Shown piece by piece: positions 23,660 through 36,315 of a DNA stretch of 64,000 nucleotides. The notes beneath the pieces are model-generated. The model ran no database searches, had not been told where the DNA came from, and was given only the letters and a program-made list of their open reading frames with translations. Position 1 is the stretch's first letter, and each line of letters opens with the position of its first letter. Made by a program: the position numbers and the translations under genes. Source of the DNA: Boswellia sacra (lineage: Eukaryota; Streptophyta; Magnoliopsida; Sapindales; Burseraceae); NCBI GenBank assembly GCA_013180625.2, contig SNVD02004841.1, positions 150,003 through 214,002 of the forward strand, written 5' to 3'.

Positions 23660-24982
23660 CTATAGATGACAAGTTTATTGAGGCTCACATATTCTCACTT
23701 TGATAAACTTACTTGGTAGCTTTTGAATTATTTATTTAGATTCTCCAGGTGGGGTTAATAATTTAGTTAGCAAGATGTGTCTTGCACTCTCTTTTCATCT
23801 TGTTTAGCTAGAAGATGGTTATTGATGGGTATTGCAACATGGATGATTAGGAGTTCAACAAACTTGTACATGTGATATGGTAAATGAGAATCTTGATTGA
23901 AAATTTATGATGTAGACTAAATAAAAGACAAAAGTAAACAAAAATAGTAAGAAAAAATTGTTTCTTTTGCTCAAGGTGCAAAGCAGCGCAAAGATAATAG
24001 CTAGATCACCTCACTTTGAAAAGCATAAGGATTTAAACCTTTCTCCCTATTTTTGTGTTGTATAGATGCTTACTATTGTCTTCTTTGTTTAAAGCTACTA
24101 AGCAGTTTTTTTTTTCTCTTCCTTATTACTTAATTTCTTACTTTTTATATGTGAAATCCTTCTGGTATTTTCTTTTTTCCCAATTTAATTAGTACTTGTT
24201 AATGTGATATGAAACTCAAACTGACTTTTCCTTGGGCAGGATTCATGATATGATGAAGACGGACAACAACAAGGATCCTACTAAATATCCACATGCCTTA
24301 ATAGCCAAGATTTTAGTTGATCAGGTCATTCCTTCATAGTCCTTAACTGACTATTGAAATTATTATTATTATTTTTTTTGGGTGTAAACTGACTTTTTAA
24401 TTTTTGTATGCATCAAGTGGATCGAAAATTGGTGAAACAGCCCATAATGACATCAGTAGATTAAAAGAACAAGAGAAAACTACATCCTGTTTAGGGCTTT
24501 TAATTTTAATAGTGCGAAAATAAGAGTTGGAGAGCAAAGGATGAATTTTTATTAATCTCAGTCCTTTGATTTTGTTTATGGGTTAGGGCCTGTATTTAGG
24601 CATTTTAAGAAGAGTTGTTGTGTTGAAGAGAGAGAAAAAGGGGGAGATAGAGAGTTCTTTAGCGGGCTGCGGGTGCTCAAGGGAGGGGAGGGGATATTTT
24701 CACTTAGGCGAGTAGCTACCCACAGTCCCGGTTAATGTCTTTTTATAATTATTAATAATAATTTATTAATTACTTAAAATGATTTCAATATTTAGTCACT
24801 ATTATGTACAATTAATTAATTAATGTATGAGTTGAACAATTTAGATTGTGTTTTATTTTTAATTATTTAATCTATTGTTTGAATAAATATACTTGATTAA
24901 GTTGACTATATAATAATAAAATATTTTAAATATATTTAATTTAAGCTACCTTTTACATAATTTTATTATTAAACTAATTCAC
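23660..24982. other. Non-coding, possible exon debris
   Basis: A short exon-like frame after GGGCAG at 24240-24330 (IHDMMKTDNNKDPTKYPHAL) has no family I recognise. The rest is AT-rich with no supported feature. Confidence 0.35.
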
Positions 24983-25560
24983 CACTAGAAAAAGCACCTT
25001 TTACTACACTCATTTACGGGGGTTCTTAAAAAATGCAGTAAAGGGTCAATTTTTGTGGTGGCCTACCATAAATGCAGCAAATATTTAAAATATTTACTAC
25101 ACTTCTAATGAAACCGCTGTAAACAATCTTTTGTCTTTTTCTCTTTACCTTTTGTCCTTTCTCTCTCTTTTCTCTTCATGCCCCAATCCTAATTTCTTCT
25201 CATCAAATCCTTAATTCCTCCTCTCGACTTCATATTCACCTCTCATCAAATCCTCTCAATTCCACTTCACATTTTGCTCCACTCTCTCGTCCATATTTAG
25301 CACTGCTCGCCCACCATCCAATGTAATGCACAACTATCACGCACAAGTTATAGAACTTTGCACATGCCTGAAATCCAATCTTCTCATTTGAGTGATGGTG
25401 ATTCCAAACCCAACATCAGTTTTGCTTCCAATCCTAATTTCTTCACATTTCAGTAAACGTTTGTACACATTCAGTCCTAATTTTATCACTCTTCTTTTTG
25501 CTTTGATGCCCTAAGGGCATGTTCCATTCGAGGAAATACGAATAATAGATGGAAAGGAAA
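24983..25560. mobile_element. CACTA-like left terminus
   Basis: Starts CACTAGAAAAAGCACCTTTT, followed within 150 bp by repeated words of the type TTTACTACAC, ATGCAGTAAAGG, ATGCAGCAAAT and CCGCTGTAAAC. This resembles a CACTA end plus subterminal zone. No matching right end was found, so the extent is arbitrary. Confidence 0.45.
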
Positions 25561-25799
25561 AGTAGAGTTAAAGGAAAAAATGGGATTAAAAGAATGGTTT
25601 AGTAATACTTTTCCATTGTTTGGTTTGACAATGGAAGCATCAATGAAAATGAATAGTTTATAAATTAATCAGATATAAATGCCCTCAAGATAAAAATATA
25701 TAATATCCAGTATTAAATATATAAATTTTAAATTTAAACTTTTTATGTAAATTAATTAAAAGTAAATAATTATCTATTAAGTTAACCAAGAGAACTTAG

Positions 25800-27242
25800 A
25801 AATTTCTGCAACAATCATGGTCTCTTCAGAAACCCAGATTCTGTCAAATGACACCTCACAGTCTCAGTCACATGAGGCATCCAAGTCTCGGTTAGCTCAC
25901 TAGAGTTGAATATTGACTCATATTTATGAATCTTGTTTCTATTTCTGGTGCTGTTAGCTATTTCTGTTATAACTTTGGATGTTATGTCGTGTTTAACTTT
26001 GGCATTTGCTGAGAAAAATAGGGGGAGAAGTATAATGTATTTGTGTCTTCTTATTTGTGTGTGATTAAGGGGGAGAATTTGTTTGTAATTTGCAGGATGC
26101 ATAACTTATCAATTTTATTGTTCTTATGTTAATTGACAAGTTATTGAGCACCGATAACTGTTATCTATGATGTCACAGAGAGTTTTATGAAACACATTTT
26201 GGTGTTTTTCTCACAAGATGCCAAAAGAGGAGATTGTTCAGTCCATGAGCATGTGCATTACAAAATAGGCAAGCATGTGCACCAAGCATGGACACTTTGG
26301 TGTTAGGATCTTATGAAGGAGAACAATTATCTAATAAGGATTGTATAAGTTGTTCTAAATTGACTAGAATAAAATTTCGTTCCATGCATCTTTGTTGGAT
26401 ATATTTATGTGTTTATATCCGATCTTGGAAAAGAAGAGAGATCGAGCTTGTAAGGAAAGTGTGGTGCGGCTTGTGCATCTTTGATAGAGGAAATTGTTTA
26501 ATTTCTTGGACATCATGGAGTAAAACAATTGTCTATTAACTTGTCTAAGGTTTGGGTTTATGGGCAAAATAATATTGTACAATTTGGACATTACTTTTGG
26601 TTTAATATATTATCCTCCATATTCTTGTAGGACAAAGAAAGACAAGTGGAGCTGGACAAGGACTCCTATATAAAGAGTTGGCTATGCACTTTGGAAGTTG
26701 GGACTTTATCATTTGAAGAGAGCATGCTTGGGAGCAAGTCCCCAAGGTGTGCATGTATGTGCATTACATCTTGGATGTGTGGCATTTAGTTATTGGAGAG
26801 GAGAAAGATTGAGAGCACGTCCTCAATCTGTTTATCTCATTATTGAATAAGTGTTTATGAAGCTGTAAGTTAAGGGTGTAGGATATAGGTCGTGTAAGGC
26901 TTAAGGGGTTGAGTACTTGCATGTGTTTGTAAATGCTTCGGCTATTAAGTTGTCCTTAACAGTTTGTTGTTGGGTGAGTAGCGACAGAGAATTGGCAGTG
27001 TGTCATTAGTGTTTGAGTCTATGAGAAATTTGTTTTATAAAGATTAGGTTATTAAGAGTGAGTGGGTTCTTCACTGTAAGCATTCGCAAAGATTGTAAAC
27101 AAGAGAAACATAGTGAATTGTAGCTTTAGTTGCTCGTGGACGTAGGTTGTTGAATCGAACCACATAAAACCTCTTATGTCGATTTACTTGACTGTGCTCT
27201 GTTATATTCCGCATAACAGTTTAACTGCCTTCAGAACCAACA
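25800..27242 (+). mobile_element. copia 3' remnant with LTR
   Basis: Upstream of the LTR are several polypurine-rich motifs (AATAGGGGGAGAAG at 26016, AAGGGGGAGAATT at 26067, CCAAAAGAGGAGA at 26221), an arrangement seen in Sirevirus-type copia elements. No clear coding domain remains before them. The LTR follows at about 26235. The 5' part of the element is missing. Confidence 0.6.
26235..27242 (+). repeat. copia-type 3' LTR, about 1 kb
   Basis: Begins TGTTCAGTCC after a purine-rich tract and ends about AACCAACA. It shares ordered segments with the minus-strand LTR at 19288-20115: TATAAAGAGTTGGCTATGCA, GAGAGCACGTCCT, GAAACATAGTGAATTGTAGC, AACCACATAAAA and GTTATATTCCGCATAACAG. The two elements therefore belong to related lineages on opposite strands. 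Confidence 0.65.
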
Positions 27243-29369
27243 GTTTTCTCCATGTTCATTACGATTTAAGGGTATGTTTTGAATATTATTTATTGTTATA
27301 ACCCATCCTCTATGCCCCATATTGTATTTCTTATGAACGCCTGTTTTATGTGTTTTCCTCGCGCTAGCATCGAACAAGTTTTAGAGCAACTAAAATAAAT
27401 TGAGAAGTTATGTTTTGCAGTTCTCAATTTGAGATGGCCCTTTCCTGTTCAATGTAAGGGCTGAATATTATTTTTAAAAATATTTTCTGTTGGACCAGCA
27501 TGTTTACCAGTTGGCTTGCTTCTATTTGCTGATTTTGTTGAGTCACTGGATCTCCTTTAGCCTTTCTCACTCGTCTATTTTTACCATTCATAAGATATGC
27601 CATTTTGCATATATCTAATTCTTTCAAACACTTACTTCAATGGTAACTAGAGCGCATGAGATCAAGAAACAATTATTCTTGTTTAAGTGATAAATCTAAT
27701 TTATAGGACAACATTCTATAATTTTGCAGAACCATGATGAAGCATTATGGAAACCTGAATTTTGATTAGGTGTGATTGAATTGAGCCTAGTTCTGTGCTG
27801 CAAACATTACTCTTCATTTAATTTGTACAAATTTTTCTTTAGGTTGTCTTCGTTTGACGGATTTAATATTGGTAGCATATGAAAATAAATTATTTCATAT
27901 TTCAGATTTTATTTGATTTGCCAGATAAGATTCTATAAATTATGCACATTTTTTAAAGGACAATTATATGAATATGATTAAAAAAGCAGCAGCAACTTTA
28001 TGATTGCTGGACACACATGTAAGTATTATGCTCTGACATATGACTTGGGAGACGGTTGTTGACCCTGATGGCTGTTAGATATCTGGACTCAGATACAGTT
28101 TGTTACGTGTGTAGTCTATGAATTTGTCGCATTAAATCTCAGTAAAATCTGCATGTTTCTTGATAGTGAAACACGGTACGCTTCAATCCTGTAAATCTCA
28201 TATATCTTGTAAAATAAGTCAGGGAAGCTCATATCCTAATCAAATCAATCAAGCGCATGTTAGTTATTCCTTTATATGAAGGATTGGCTGCTTATTCTCT
28301 AACGGGAATTGCCAAAACATTGAAACCAATATATCGAGTCCAAATTCTGACCCACTCTAATCTACTATTATGAGATTACGCAACTGTATAGAATAACTGT
28401 CTCTATCCATGTTACTCCGTTACATAGAATTTGAGTTTCGTCCTCAAATCCCCCCTTTAACTATTTGACAGTCAATAAAAAAAGTAAGTGGCAAGAAGTA
28501 CCTCAACAAAGTCATATTCAGGTTCACCGAGAGTTCAATTTACACAATTAAAATGATTTAACAAAATAATTAAAAATTAAAGTTTTAGAAATTACAACAG
28601 CAAAAACTGAACGATACCCAATACAGCAACATAATAAACGTATAAAATGACGAAACACCGCAAATTTTAGCATGAAACGGCATAAAACAAACCAGATGAT
28701 TAGTAACAAACTTTGATGTATGTAGAAGTTGTTTATGCCTGAGGGCTGTTCCCTCTTTGATTACAAGTGTTAAATTGTAAGAGTAATACTATCCTTCTTG
28801 CGATATATTTGCATCTTTTTTTTCCTAATAATACACCAAAAGCAATTTAATGGTAATTTTATTTAATTTACCACTCCTTGGATATTAAAAATTATTAAAT
28901 TTATTCCCGGTCAGCTTCAGGACATTATTTAATCCTCTAAAATCGTGAATTAAATAAAAAGAAAAACTACATTTATATGTTTGAGTGTGCATTTTTACTA
29001 TATATCTTTCATTTAAAAATACTATAAAAAATGATTTTTGATAATATTATGAGGTCAACTTCGACCATTGGATTAACAAACAAATTAAAATAATAATTTG
29101 AGTAGTACCAAGCTTATAAACGTTGTGTATAAACTCATATATACAAAATGATGTAGTATTACTCATTTATTCACACATTATCACTTTTTATTTAATAAAT
29201 TGATTTTGTATATTCATTATTTTAATTAGTTTATGATACAATCTATATACAAAATTTTGTATATAGAGTTCATAAGATTAACAATACTCTAATAATTTCA
29301 TTCATCCATTCACAGATTCTCAGAGCTATTAGAGATACTGGGCTGATATTATAAGCAGCAGTGTACAGT
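27243..29369. other. Non-coding, nothing recognised
   Basis: No ORF, RNA gene or transposon end could be supported. A 67-codon minus-strand frame at 27424-27627 has no recognisable motif. Confidence 0.45.
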
Positions 29370-30900
29370 CAATTGAGGCAACAGCAAATCAAAGCCCATT
29401 GGGCCAGAAGTAGGCAGAAGAACACTTAAATGAAGTCTCTACAACAAATCCAAAACAGAAAGAGGCTGTTAATGCAGTCCAACATTTTTCTAGTTACAGT
29501 CCCCATTTTAGATTATTGAATTGCTATTTTCATTACTAGATTTTTCTTTCAGCTAAGGATTAAAACAAGCTTTATGCTGAAGGTCCGTGTGACACTCTAT
29601 TGTTGAGCTTCCAATAACTACTTAGAGTTTCCATGGTTTTATTAGAATTTTTTAATAATTGCCAATTAATATGGTTGAAAATAGGAAACACCCTTTTCAT
29701 AAGGAAGCAGAAACCAAATAACAATAATAATAATAATAGTATACACAGGCTGAAAGTAAATGTTTGGAAAAATTATTTATTTATTTATTTATTTTACCTA
29801 GAGGATGGCGAAATTTAATTGAATAGATGGGCAAAATTTGCTGATCATGAGGTTTCAATACTCAAACCCCCCATCATTATCGCCTCAAAAATAATAATAA
29901 CGATAATAATAAAAAAACAGATATTGTGTATATATATATATTTTGGTAACCGAGGTGTCCAAGCCAGCTTACGCGCACCACAACTAATCCTCGGGGGAGA
30001 CTAGCGCGACCACAACCCACTGTCACGATCTCCCGCTTACCTTATGGGGAAAGGCCATTGTGAAGAGTCGAAAACCCAGGACTTCTCTGTTGGCCTTATC
30101 AACTCCCTCCTAAGCCGCCATTGCCACTCGAACTAACCCATTGTGGGTGATATTGTATATATTATACATAGTTTATGTGTTTAGTCTAATATAAGCATGA
30201 TAAAGATAAATAATAGAAAAGTAAAAACGAAAAATTTATAAGAAAGCTGACAAGTGAAGTTATATTTTATTCTCATGCTTTACATTTTCATTTTCTTTTT
30301 TTTTTCATTTTTTTTAAAATAAAAACTTAGTCTCAATGCTTTTAACAATTTAGGTGACAAAGTGGCAAGAATTTCCAAATATATTTGGTGGCACTAATGA
30401 GGTAGGAAAAATGGTGTAAGGATGGTAAAAATTCCATGAAATTTTTAGCTCATTAAATGGTTAAATAGGATAAGAAAAGCAAGCAAATGGGTGAAATTTC
30501 ACACACGTTTGCAACAACAAAACAAGTGATGCATGTTTTTAAAAATATTATTAATTATTAGTTCTAAGAGTCATGTATGTCAATGTGTCATCTTTTTTAT
30601 ATCAAAATAATCTTTTTCTTGTTGCATTTAACTTCTTATTTATATTCGCAAAGAGGGCAGCTAATTGGTTTATCATATGATTAATTACGTTATAATTATA
30701 TATTAACTAGTGTTCATCATTAATTTTTACCTTCATGCGGGCTGCGGGCTGCAAAAGTAATAATCTAGAAGCCAAATTAATTCTTAGAGGAAAATCATGA
30801 GTCTAAAATAATTAATTAATTAGAATATATATCAAGATGAATGGCTCTTGAATTAGGTTTATTTTGTTTTACTTACATTTATTAATTATATAAATTTTAA
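29370..30900. repeat. Tandem segmental duplication, unit A
   Basis: Collinear with 31360-33710 (unit B) through shared phrases: AAAGCCCATTG, AAATCCAAAACA, ATCAAAACAAG(C/T)TTTATG, GTTGAGCT(T/A)CCAATAA, AAATTTGCTGAT, GGGCAGCTAATTGGTTTAT, TGCGGGCTGCGGGCTGCAAA and GGAAAATCATGAGT. Unit A carries an additional insert at 29925-30145 that B lacks. Confidence 0.8.
29925..30145. repeat. GC-richer dispersed-repeat-like insert
   Basis: A 220-bp stretch with markedly higher GC content (GGTAACCGAGGTGTCCAAGC, CTTACGCGCACCACAACTAA, CAATGGCCTTTCCCCATAAG on the other strand). It resembles a repeat I have seen in many plant genomes, but I cannot assign it to a class with certainty. It is absent from the paralogous unit B, which supports insertion into unit A. 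Confidence 0.45.
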
Positions 30901-31594
30901 GAGTGGTGTTACTCTTACAAACTATCCATATAAATTCACTTATATAAATTTATATGTGATTATTACATCATCGATATTAATTAATATAATTAAAATTTAA
31001 AATTTATTCATCTAATCAAATAATGATACATCAGTTTATATGAGTGAGTCTGTGTGAATAGTTAGAAAAAATAGTATTACCCAATGCATAATTGATCAAT
31101 ATTGTTGCTTGATACGTATATATAATAAATGTGATGGTAAGTGTGATGGTGTGCTTTCGCTAGGAAAAAATAAATAAATTTGTTTTTAATGATGAAGTAT
31201 CTTAATGGAGATGTCATAATATCATTATTTACTGAAGTTGTTATCACATATTTTATTAAACCTCTCTTATCTATTAACTTCTTTAAAAAGATATTAATGT
31301 CACATGAGGTTTCATAAATTATATAATGGTGCAATATTGCTCTTAAATATGTTAATATGAAAGCCCATTGAGCTGAAAGTAGCCAACGAGTTATACATGA
31401 ATTAGATGTCGATTCGAAATCCAAAACAAAAAAGAGGGAAGGTTGTGTTTATTTTGTATTTTGTGTTTTTACTTTTTAAAAGAATATGTAATTAATTTTG
31501 AATTTTTTGATATATTAAAAATGATATATAATTAATATTGATTTGAAATGTATTGAAAAATATATGTAACATTGGTTAGAATAACAGTTAGGAA

Positions 31595-32681
31595 TAGGGG
31601 TGAGAATTTTTGACACAACCCGCGAACCTAACACGATACGACATATAAATTAGCGGGTTTAGGTTTGTCTTAATCGTATTTGGGTCGTATTTGGGTTGAT
31701 ATTTTCAACCCGTTTAATAATCGGGTCATGTTCGGGTTGAGGGTTTGAACCCACGGGCGACATGAACCTGTTTAATGACACGAAACCGTTTAGTGACCCA
31801 TGTAACCTGAATAAAACATAATATCATAAATACACGAATTGACAACTTGACACGATTAAATTTTGAATCGGTAAAATTACAAACACAAGTTAAAATTAAT
31901 TTGAATTTTAAACTACTAAAGAGTCAACGAGATGAAATATATTTTTTTTCTAAATTTAAATTGTATTTAAAGTTTGTATAGAACTTGGTGTTTAGTAGAC
32001 TATCTATCGTGTTGTGGAATGAAGTTTGTTTGACACTTGGTATTTAGTGGACTATTTATTGTGTTGTGGATTAAAATTTGTATGGGACTTGGTATTTAAT
32101 TGACTATTTATTGTATTTTGTGGATTGAAGTTTGTTTGAGACTTGGAATTTAGTGGACTATTTATTGTGTTGTGGTTAAGTTTGTATAAGACTTAATATT
32201 TAATAGACTCTTTATTGTGTTGTGGATTGAAGTTTGTGTGCGACTTGGTATTTAATGAACTCTTTATTGTGTTGTGGATGGATTTTGAATATTTGATTAT
32301 TGTTATTTAAAAAAAAAAAGGTTGAAAATCGTAATGTGTATTCGTGTCATAATCGTGTTAATTATTTAAACGTGTCATAATCGTGTCAAAATATTTAAAT
32401 ATATCAAAATCGTATAAACGTGTCATAATCATGTCAAAACATTTAAACGTATCATAATCGTGTTAAACGGGGTTATATTCGTGTCAAACCCGAAAAACGA
32501 CATGTTTATTATTCGTGTTAGCGTGTTGAATCGTTCCATCCGTTTAATAATCGTGTCGTGTCCAGACTGGGTGTTTTTTACACGAATAATAAATGAACCG
32601 TGTTCCAGTTAGGTCGATTTTTATCGTGTCATAGCTCGACACGACACGAACACGACCCGTGAACCCGTATTCCCACCCCTA
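31595..32681. mobile_element. hAT-type non-autonomous transposon
   Basis: A 1087-bp element begins TAGGGGTGAGAA and ends TTCCCACCCCTA, flanked by the 8-bp duplication GTTAGGAA (31587-31594 and 32682-32689). Long subterminal inverted segments are rich in CGTGTC/GACACG words (for example CACGATTAAA and CGTGTCATAATCGTG). No transposase ORF is present. The interior holds a minisatellite. Confidence 0.88.
31973..32290. repeat. Minisatellite inside the hAT element
   Basis: About five to six imperfect units of roughly 55-60 bp built on ACTTGGTATTTAGTGGACTA then TTTATTGTGTTGTGGATTGA and AGTTTGT. Divergence between units suggests an old array. Confidence 0.85.
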
Positions 32682-32827
32682 GTTAGGAAGATTGAATTGT
32701 TATTTTGACTAATTATTTTTTATTCCCACCCCTAGTTAGGAAGATTGAATTGTTATATTGACTAATTATTTTTTATTCCCACCCCTAGTTAGGAAGATTG
32801 AATTGTTATTTTGACTAATTATTTTTT
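32669..32827. repeat. 53-bp tandem triplication of hAT end plus flank
   Basis: The unit starts ATTCCCACCCCTAGTTAGGA and ends ATTATTTTTT; copies begin at 32669, 32722 and 32775. Each includes the last 13 bases of the hAT element, the 8-bp target duplication and about 32 bp of flank. Copies are almost identical. Confidence 0.93.
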
Positions 32828-33710
32828 ATTCTTATAACCGAGGATCAAAACAAGTTTTATGTTGAATGTTGGTGTCGTACTCTATATGTTGAGCTACCAA
32901 TAAACTAATTTAAATCAAAGAAAAAAAAATAGAAAAGACATTTTCAGTGGTAAGAAAATTGACAAATATAACTCAGAATTTTATTGGTAATTAACCTTTT
33001 CTAAACATATTTTCGGATTACACACAAATTAAATGTCAAATGATATTTTTACTTTTTTGAGTTTCCGTGATTTGTTTAGAAATTTTTTAACAACTAATCA
33101 ACAGTTAATATTATTGAAAAATAACCAACTTCCTTTTGATAAGGCAAAACACTCCAATAATATAATAATAACACAGTCGAGATTAAATTTTTGGAGAAAT
33201 TATAAATTGTTTACCATTTTCGTCAAAAGGACAGCACAATTCAATTAGATATTATTGATATCTAAAATTTGCTGATGATAAGGTGCCAGTCAACCCCAAA
33301 CCCATCATCACCTTAAAAAATAAAGAGTAAATAAATAAAACAATTGTCATGCATGTCTTTAAAATTATTATTAGCTCTAAGGAGTGATGTATGTCAATGT
33401 GACATCTTTTTTTATTTAAAAACAATCTTTTTTTTTTTGTTGCGTTTAACTTCGTATTTAAATTTGCGAAAGGGCAGCTAATTGGTTTATTATATGATTA
33501 CATTATAAATAATTATTTATTAATTAGTGTTAAGCATTAATTTGACGCGCCTGCGGGCTGCGGGCTGCAAAAGCCATATAGAAGTGCAAATTAATTGTTA
33601 AAGGAAAATCATGAGTATAAAATAACGAGTAAGAATATCCAAGATGATGGACGCGAATTAGGTTTATATTTTTGACTTACATTAATTTAATATTTATATA
33701 AAGCCTAAGT

Positions 33711-34594
33711 GATCAAAGTTTAATTATAAGTGTTACGGTGCCTTCACTTGGAGATATTATTTGGTTTTTATCTCGGGAAAAATGAAAATCTAATTAAGGT
33801 TCTAATTTAATTATTGTATGCATATATATGTCATTCGAAAAAATAAATAATTAAGTATACTAAATTATATATAGAAAAATAAATATTATTTTCTTATTTA
33901 ATTAAGCATTGATCATAAAAGACCAATTCAGCTAATTTTGTAAACACCAGTTAGCCAGAAATTTTCATAAAATGAACATATGCAATATCAGAATAGATAT
34001 TATGTTAAAAAAAATAATAAAATGTACAAGTTTTATTTGTTTTGACTTTCAAGTAGTTTCTAGATCAATTATATTTATATATTGCTTACAGAGTACATTT
34101 ATAGTTGTCCATATTTTCTCAATATTATTGTAATTATATGAATAATACTAATCTTACAAAAATAAAAGTTGATGCATCATAAGATGATTGAAGTGAATAA
34201 TATACAAAATCTACTCATTTAATAAATAATGATGATATATAAATAAATGAATAATACAATATCGGTTTGTACACATGAGTTTTTTTACTGAATTTATAAA
34301 GATAAATTACTCTCATTATGTTTTTTGAAAAGCCGATCGAATGCACGTAGGTGGAAGTCAGTACAAAGCTACCAACCTCCAATAATCTCTTCCAACATTC
34401 CAAGCTTTCATTATTTGGGAATCCCAAATTTAAAATCTTTAAGACTTTTGGATTATGTTAAAAACAATTGCTTTGATTATAATAAGTCTACCAAAACCCT
34501 AGCCTGTCTGCAAATATTTGTATAGATATAATAGTATAAAGTAGATAAGCTTATCGGGACCGTAAACCATGCATATTTATATACATATAATAGT
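33711..34594. other. Non-coding, nothing recognised
   Basis: AT-rich sequence between the tandem duplication and the second copy of the 13-kb segment. Frames at 34215-34525 are not convincing. Confidence 0.45.
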
Positions 34595-35975
34595 TCATGA
34601 AAAGCCTAAATGTTCTCCTAAAAGGCCACGCCTTTGGTTACCTAGCAGCTAGTTTTTGTTAGCTAGCCAGTGCAGTATTATCGTTATTGTCGTTGCACTA
34701 CCAGCTCCAGAAGTCTAATAATAAGTTAAACAAATTAAAGAAACTCAACCCATTTAAAGACAAACTTATAATTAATTATACATTTAATTAATGAATTAAT
34801 CGACAGTTCTCTCACTGTTCAACAAACACATATGGCATGCATATATGTTTAAGTTTTTGCCGACCCCATTATCACAAAAGCAAGTTCACCTCTTAATCAA
34901 CTGCCATGTGTTCTTGCTTTCTGCAAAACTACATCTTTATATATGTACATGTGTCACTCGATACAATTAATATTTATTATTGGTTGCAGTTGTGTTATAT
35001 ACTAATAGCTTTGTTAAATTTTCTATTCGGAGAGAGTGAATGATAAATCTAGTGCAGAGAATCCTTGTCGAAGAACTTTAATTATCAACCTCTTCATATG
35101 CTAATTTATTAATTATTAGCCGGTTGAGAGCTTGAGAGAGCTGCTTTGTCATCCCTCATGAGCTGCCATTTGTTGTCTAGTACTAATATGTAAATACATA
35201 ATTAATAGACACAGTTCTCGCAACATTATTTGTTAACAGGAGTCTATATATGAACAAAAAGAATAACAAAGAAATTAATTAGAATTCAAAAATTCTGTCC
35301 TGATTATTATTTTGTAGATATATGGGTTTTGTTGGGTTTGATTGTATTATATATACAAGCATGATCCACTTGAGTATATATATAATTTTTTTTTTTCAAT
35401 TAGCAATCAGACGAATTTAGTTGCTTTATGTTGTGTATTTTTGAAGATGAAAGTTTAAAATAAACAAATCAAAAAATTAACCATATACCATGTCGAAGAT
35501 TCCTCTCCGAAATTCCAATTTGTTAAATGCTGTTTAAATCCAAGAGATGATTCAATCACATCATAACTTGACATTTTTTCTTGGATAATCTCATTGAAAG
35601 ATACTAATTTTTACAACAGAAAATATTGATAAATAGTATTATTATAATTTCAGCCGGTTCTAATTATTATTTTGAGCATTTTAGTATCCTGTCCAGGTAA
35701 GCTAACATGACCAATAAAAAGATTGAGTGTTGCCCCATTTGCAATTCCATAGCATTAAATTAATAATCAGCATCAGCTAGCTTGTGGGTGAGAATTAATA
35801 TTTACTAATTATATTGCAGATCGCCCAATTTTTTATGGCTGAAAACAATTATTTGATAATATATCTGGCATGGGTTCCATCAAAGACAGATCCACAAGGG
35901 CATTTCAAAAGCTTCAAGTGACCAAACCACACCTGACATGACAGCATTGCCATCCTCTATTGTTATTACTAATCT
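34595..35975. repeat. Segmental duplication, copy 2, with empty CACTA site
   Basis: Collinear with 13089-15640 (see copy 1). At its left edge TTCATGAAAAGCCTAAA (34594-34610) matches the two sides of the CACTA insertion joined with a single TGA, so this copy preserves the pre-insertion sequence. Confidence 0.88.
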
Positions 35976-36315
35976 TTAAGAGAATCCAAGGCCACCAAAT
36001 TTTCTCTCTTGTAACTACAATAAATAGTTACTGTATAATTACCAAATTCAAAAAATATTATAATTGAATATTATCAACATTTTAATTTGTTCCCATAGCA
36101 AATGATAAAACGAGTTTAACCTTGGGGATAATTAACTTAAGAAATTAGATACACCTGTTTTGAATGTAAGACATTTATATAGATTTTAAAAGCAAAATTT
36201 TGAAACTAAATTAGGCAACCATACATGTTGTTTTAAAATGTAAAATAGATATTTACTAATTATAAAGTGAACAAGTAATGTTAGTTTTTTAAATTTTTAT
36301 ATATTGATTAATTTA

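Larger units (their letters stand above)
31360..33710. repeat. Tandem segmental duplication, unit B
   Basis: Second copy of the 29370-30900 segment, lengthened by an hAT insertion (31595-32681) and by two extra 53-bp repeats at its right edge. No coding content was recognised in either copy. Confidence 0.8.

Noticed and set aside
25815..26102. 95-codon minus-strand ORF
   Set aside because: Antisense to the copia 3' remnant; no motif of its own.
27424..27627. 67-codon minus-strand ORF (MKELDICKMAYLMNG...)
   Set aside because: Considered as a transposase or copia piece, but no motif supports either.
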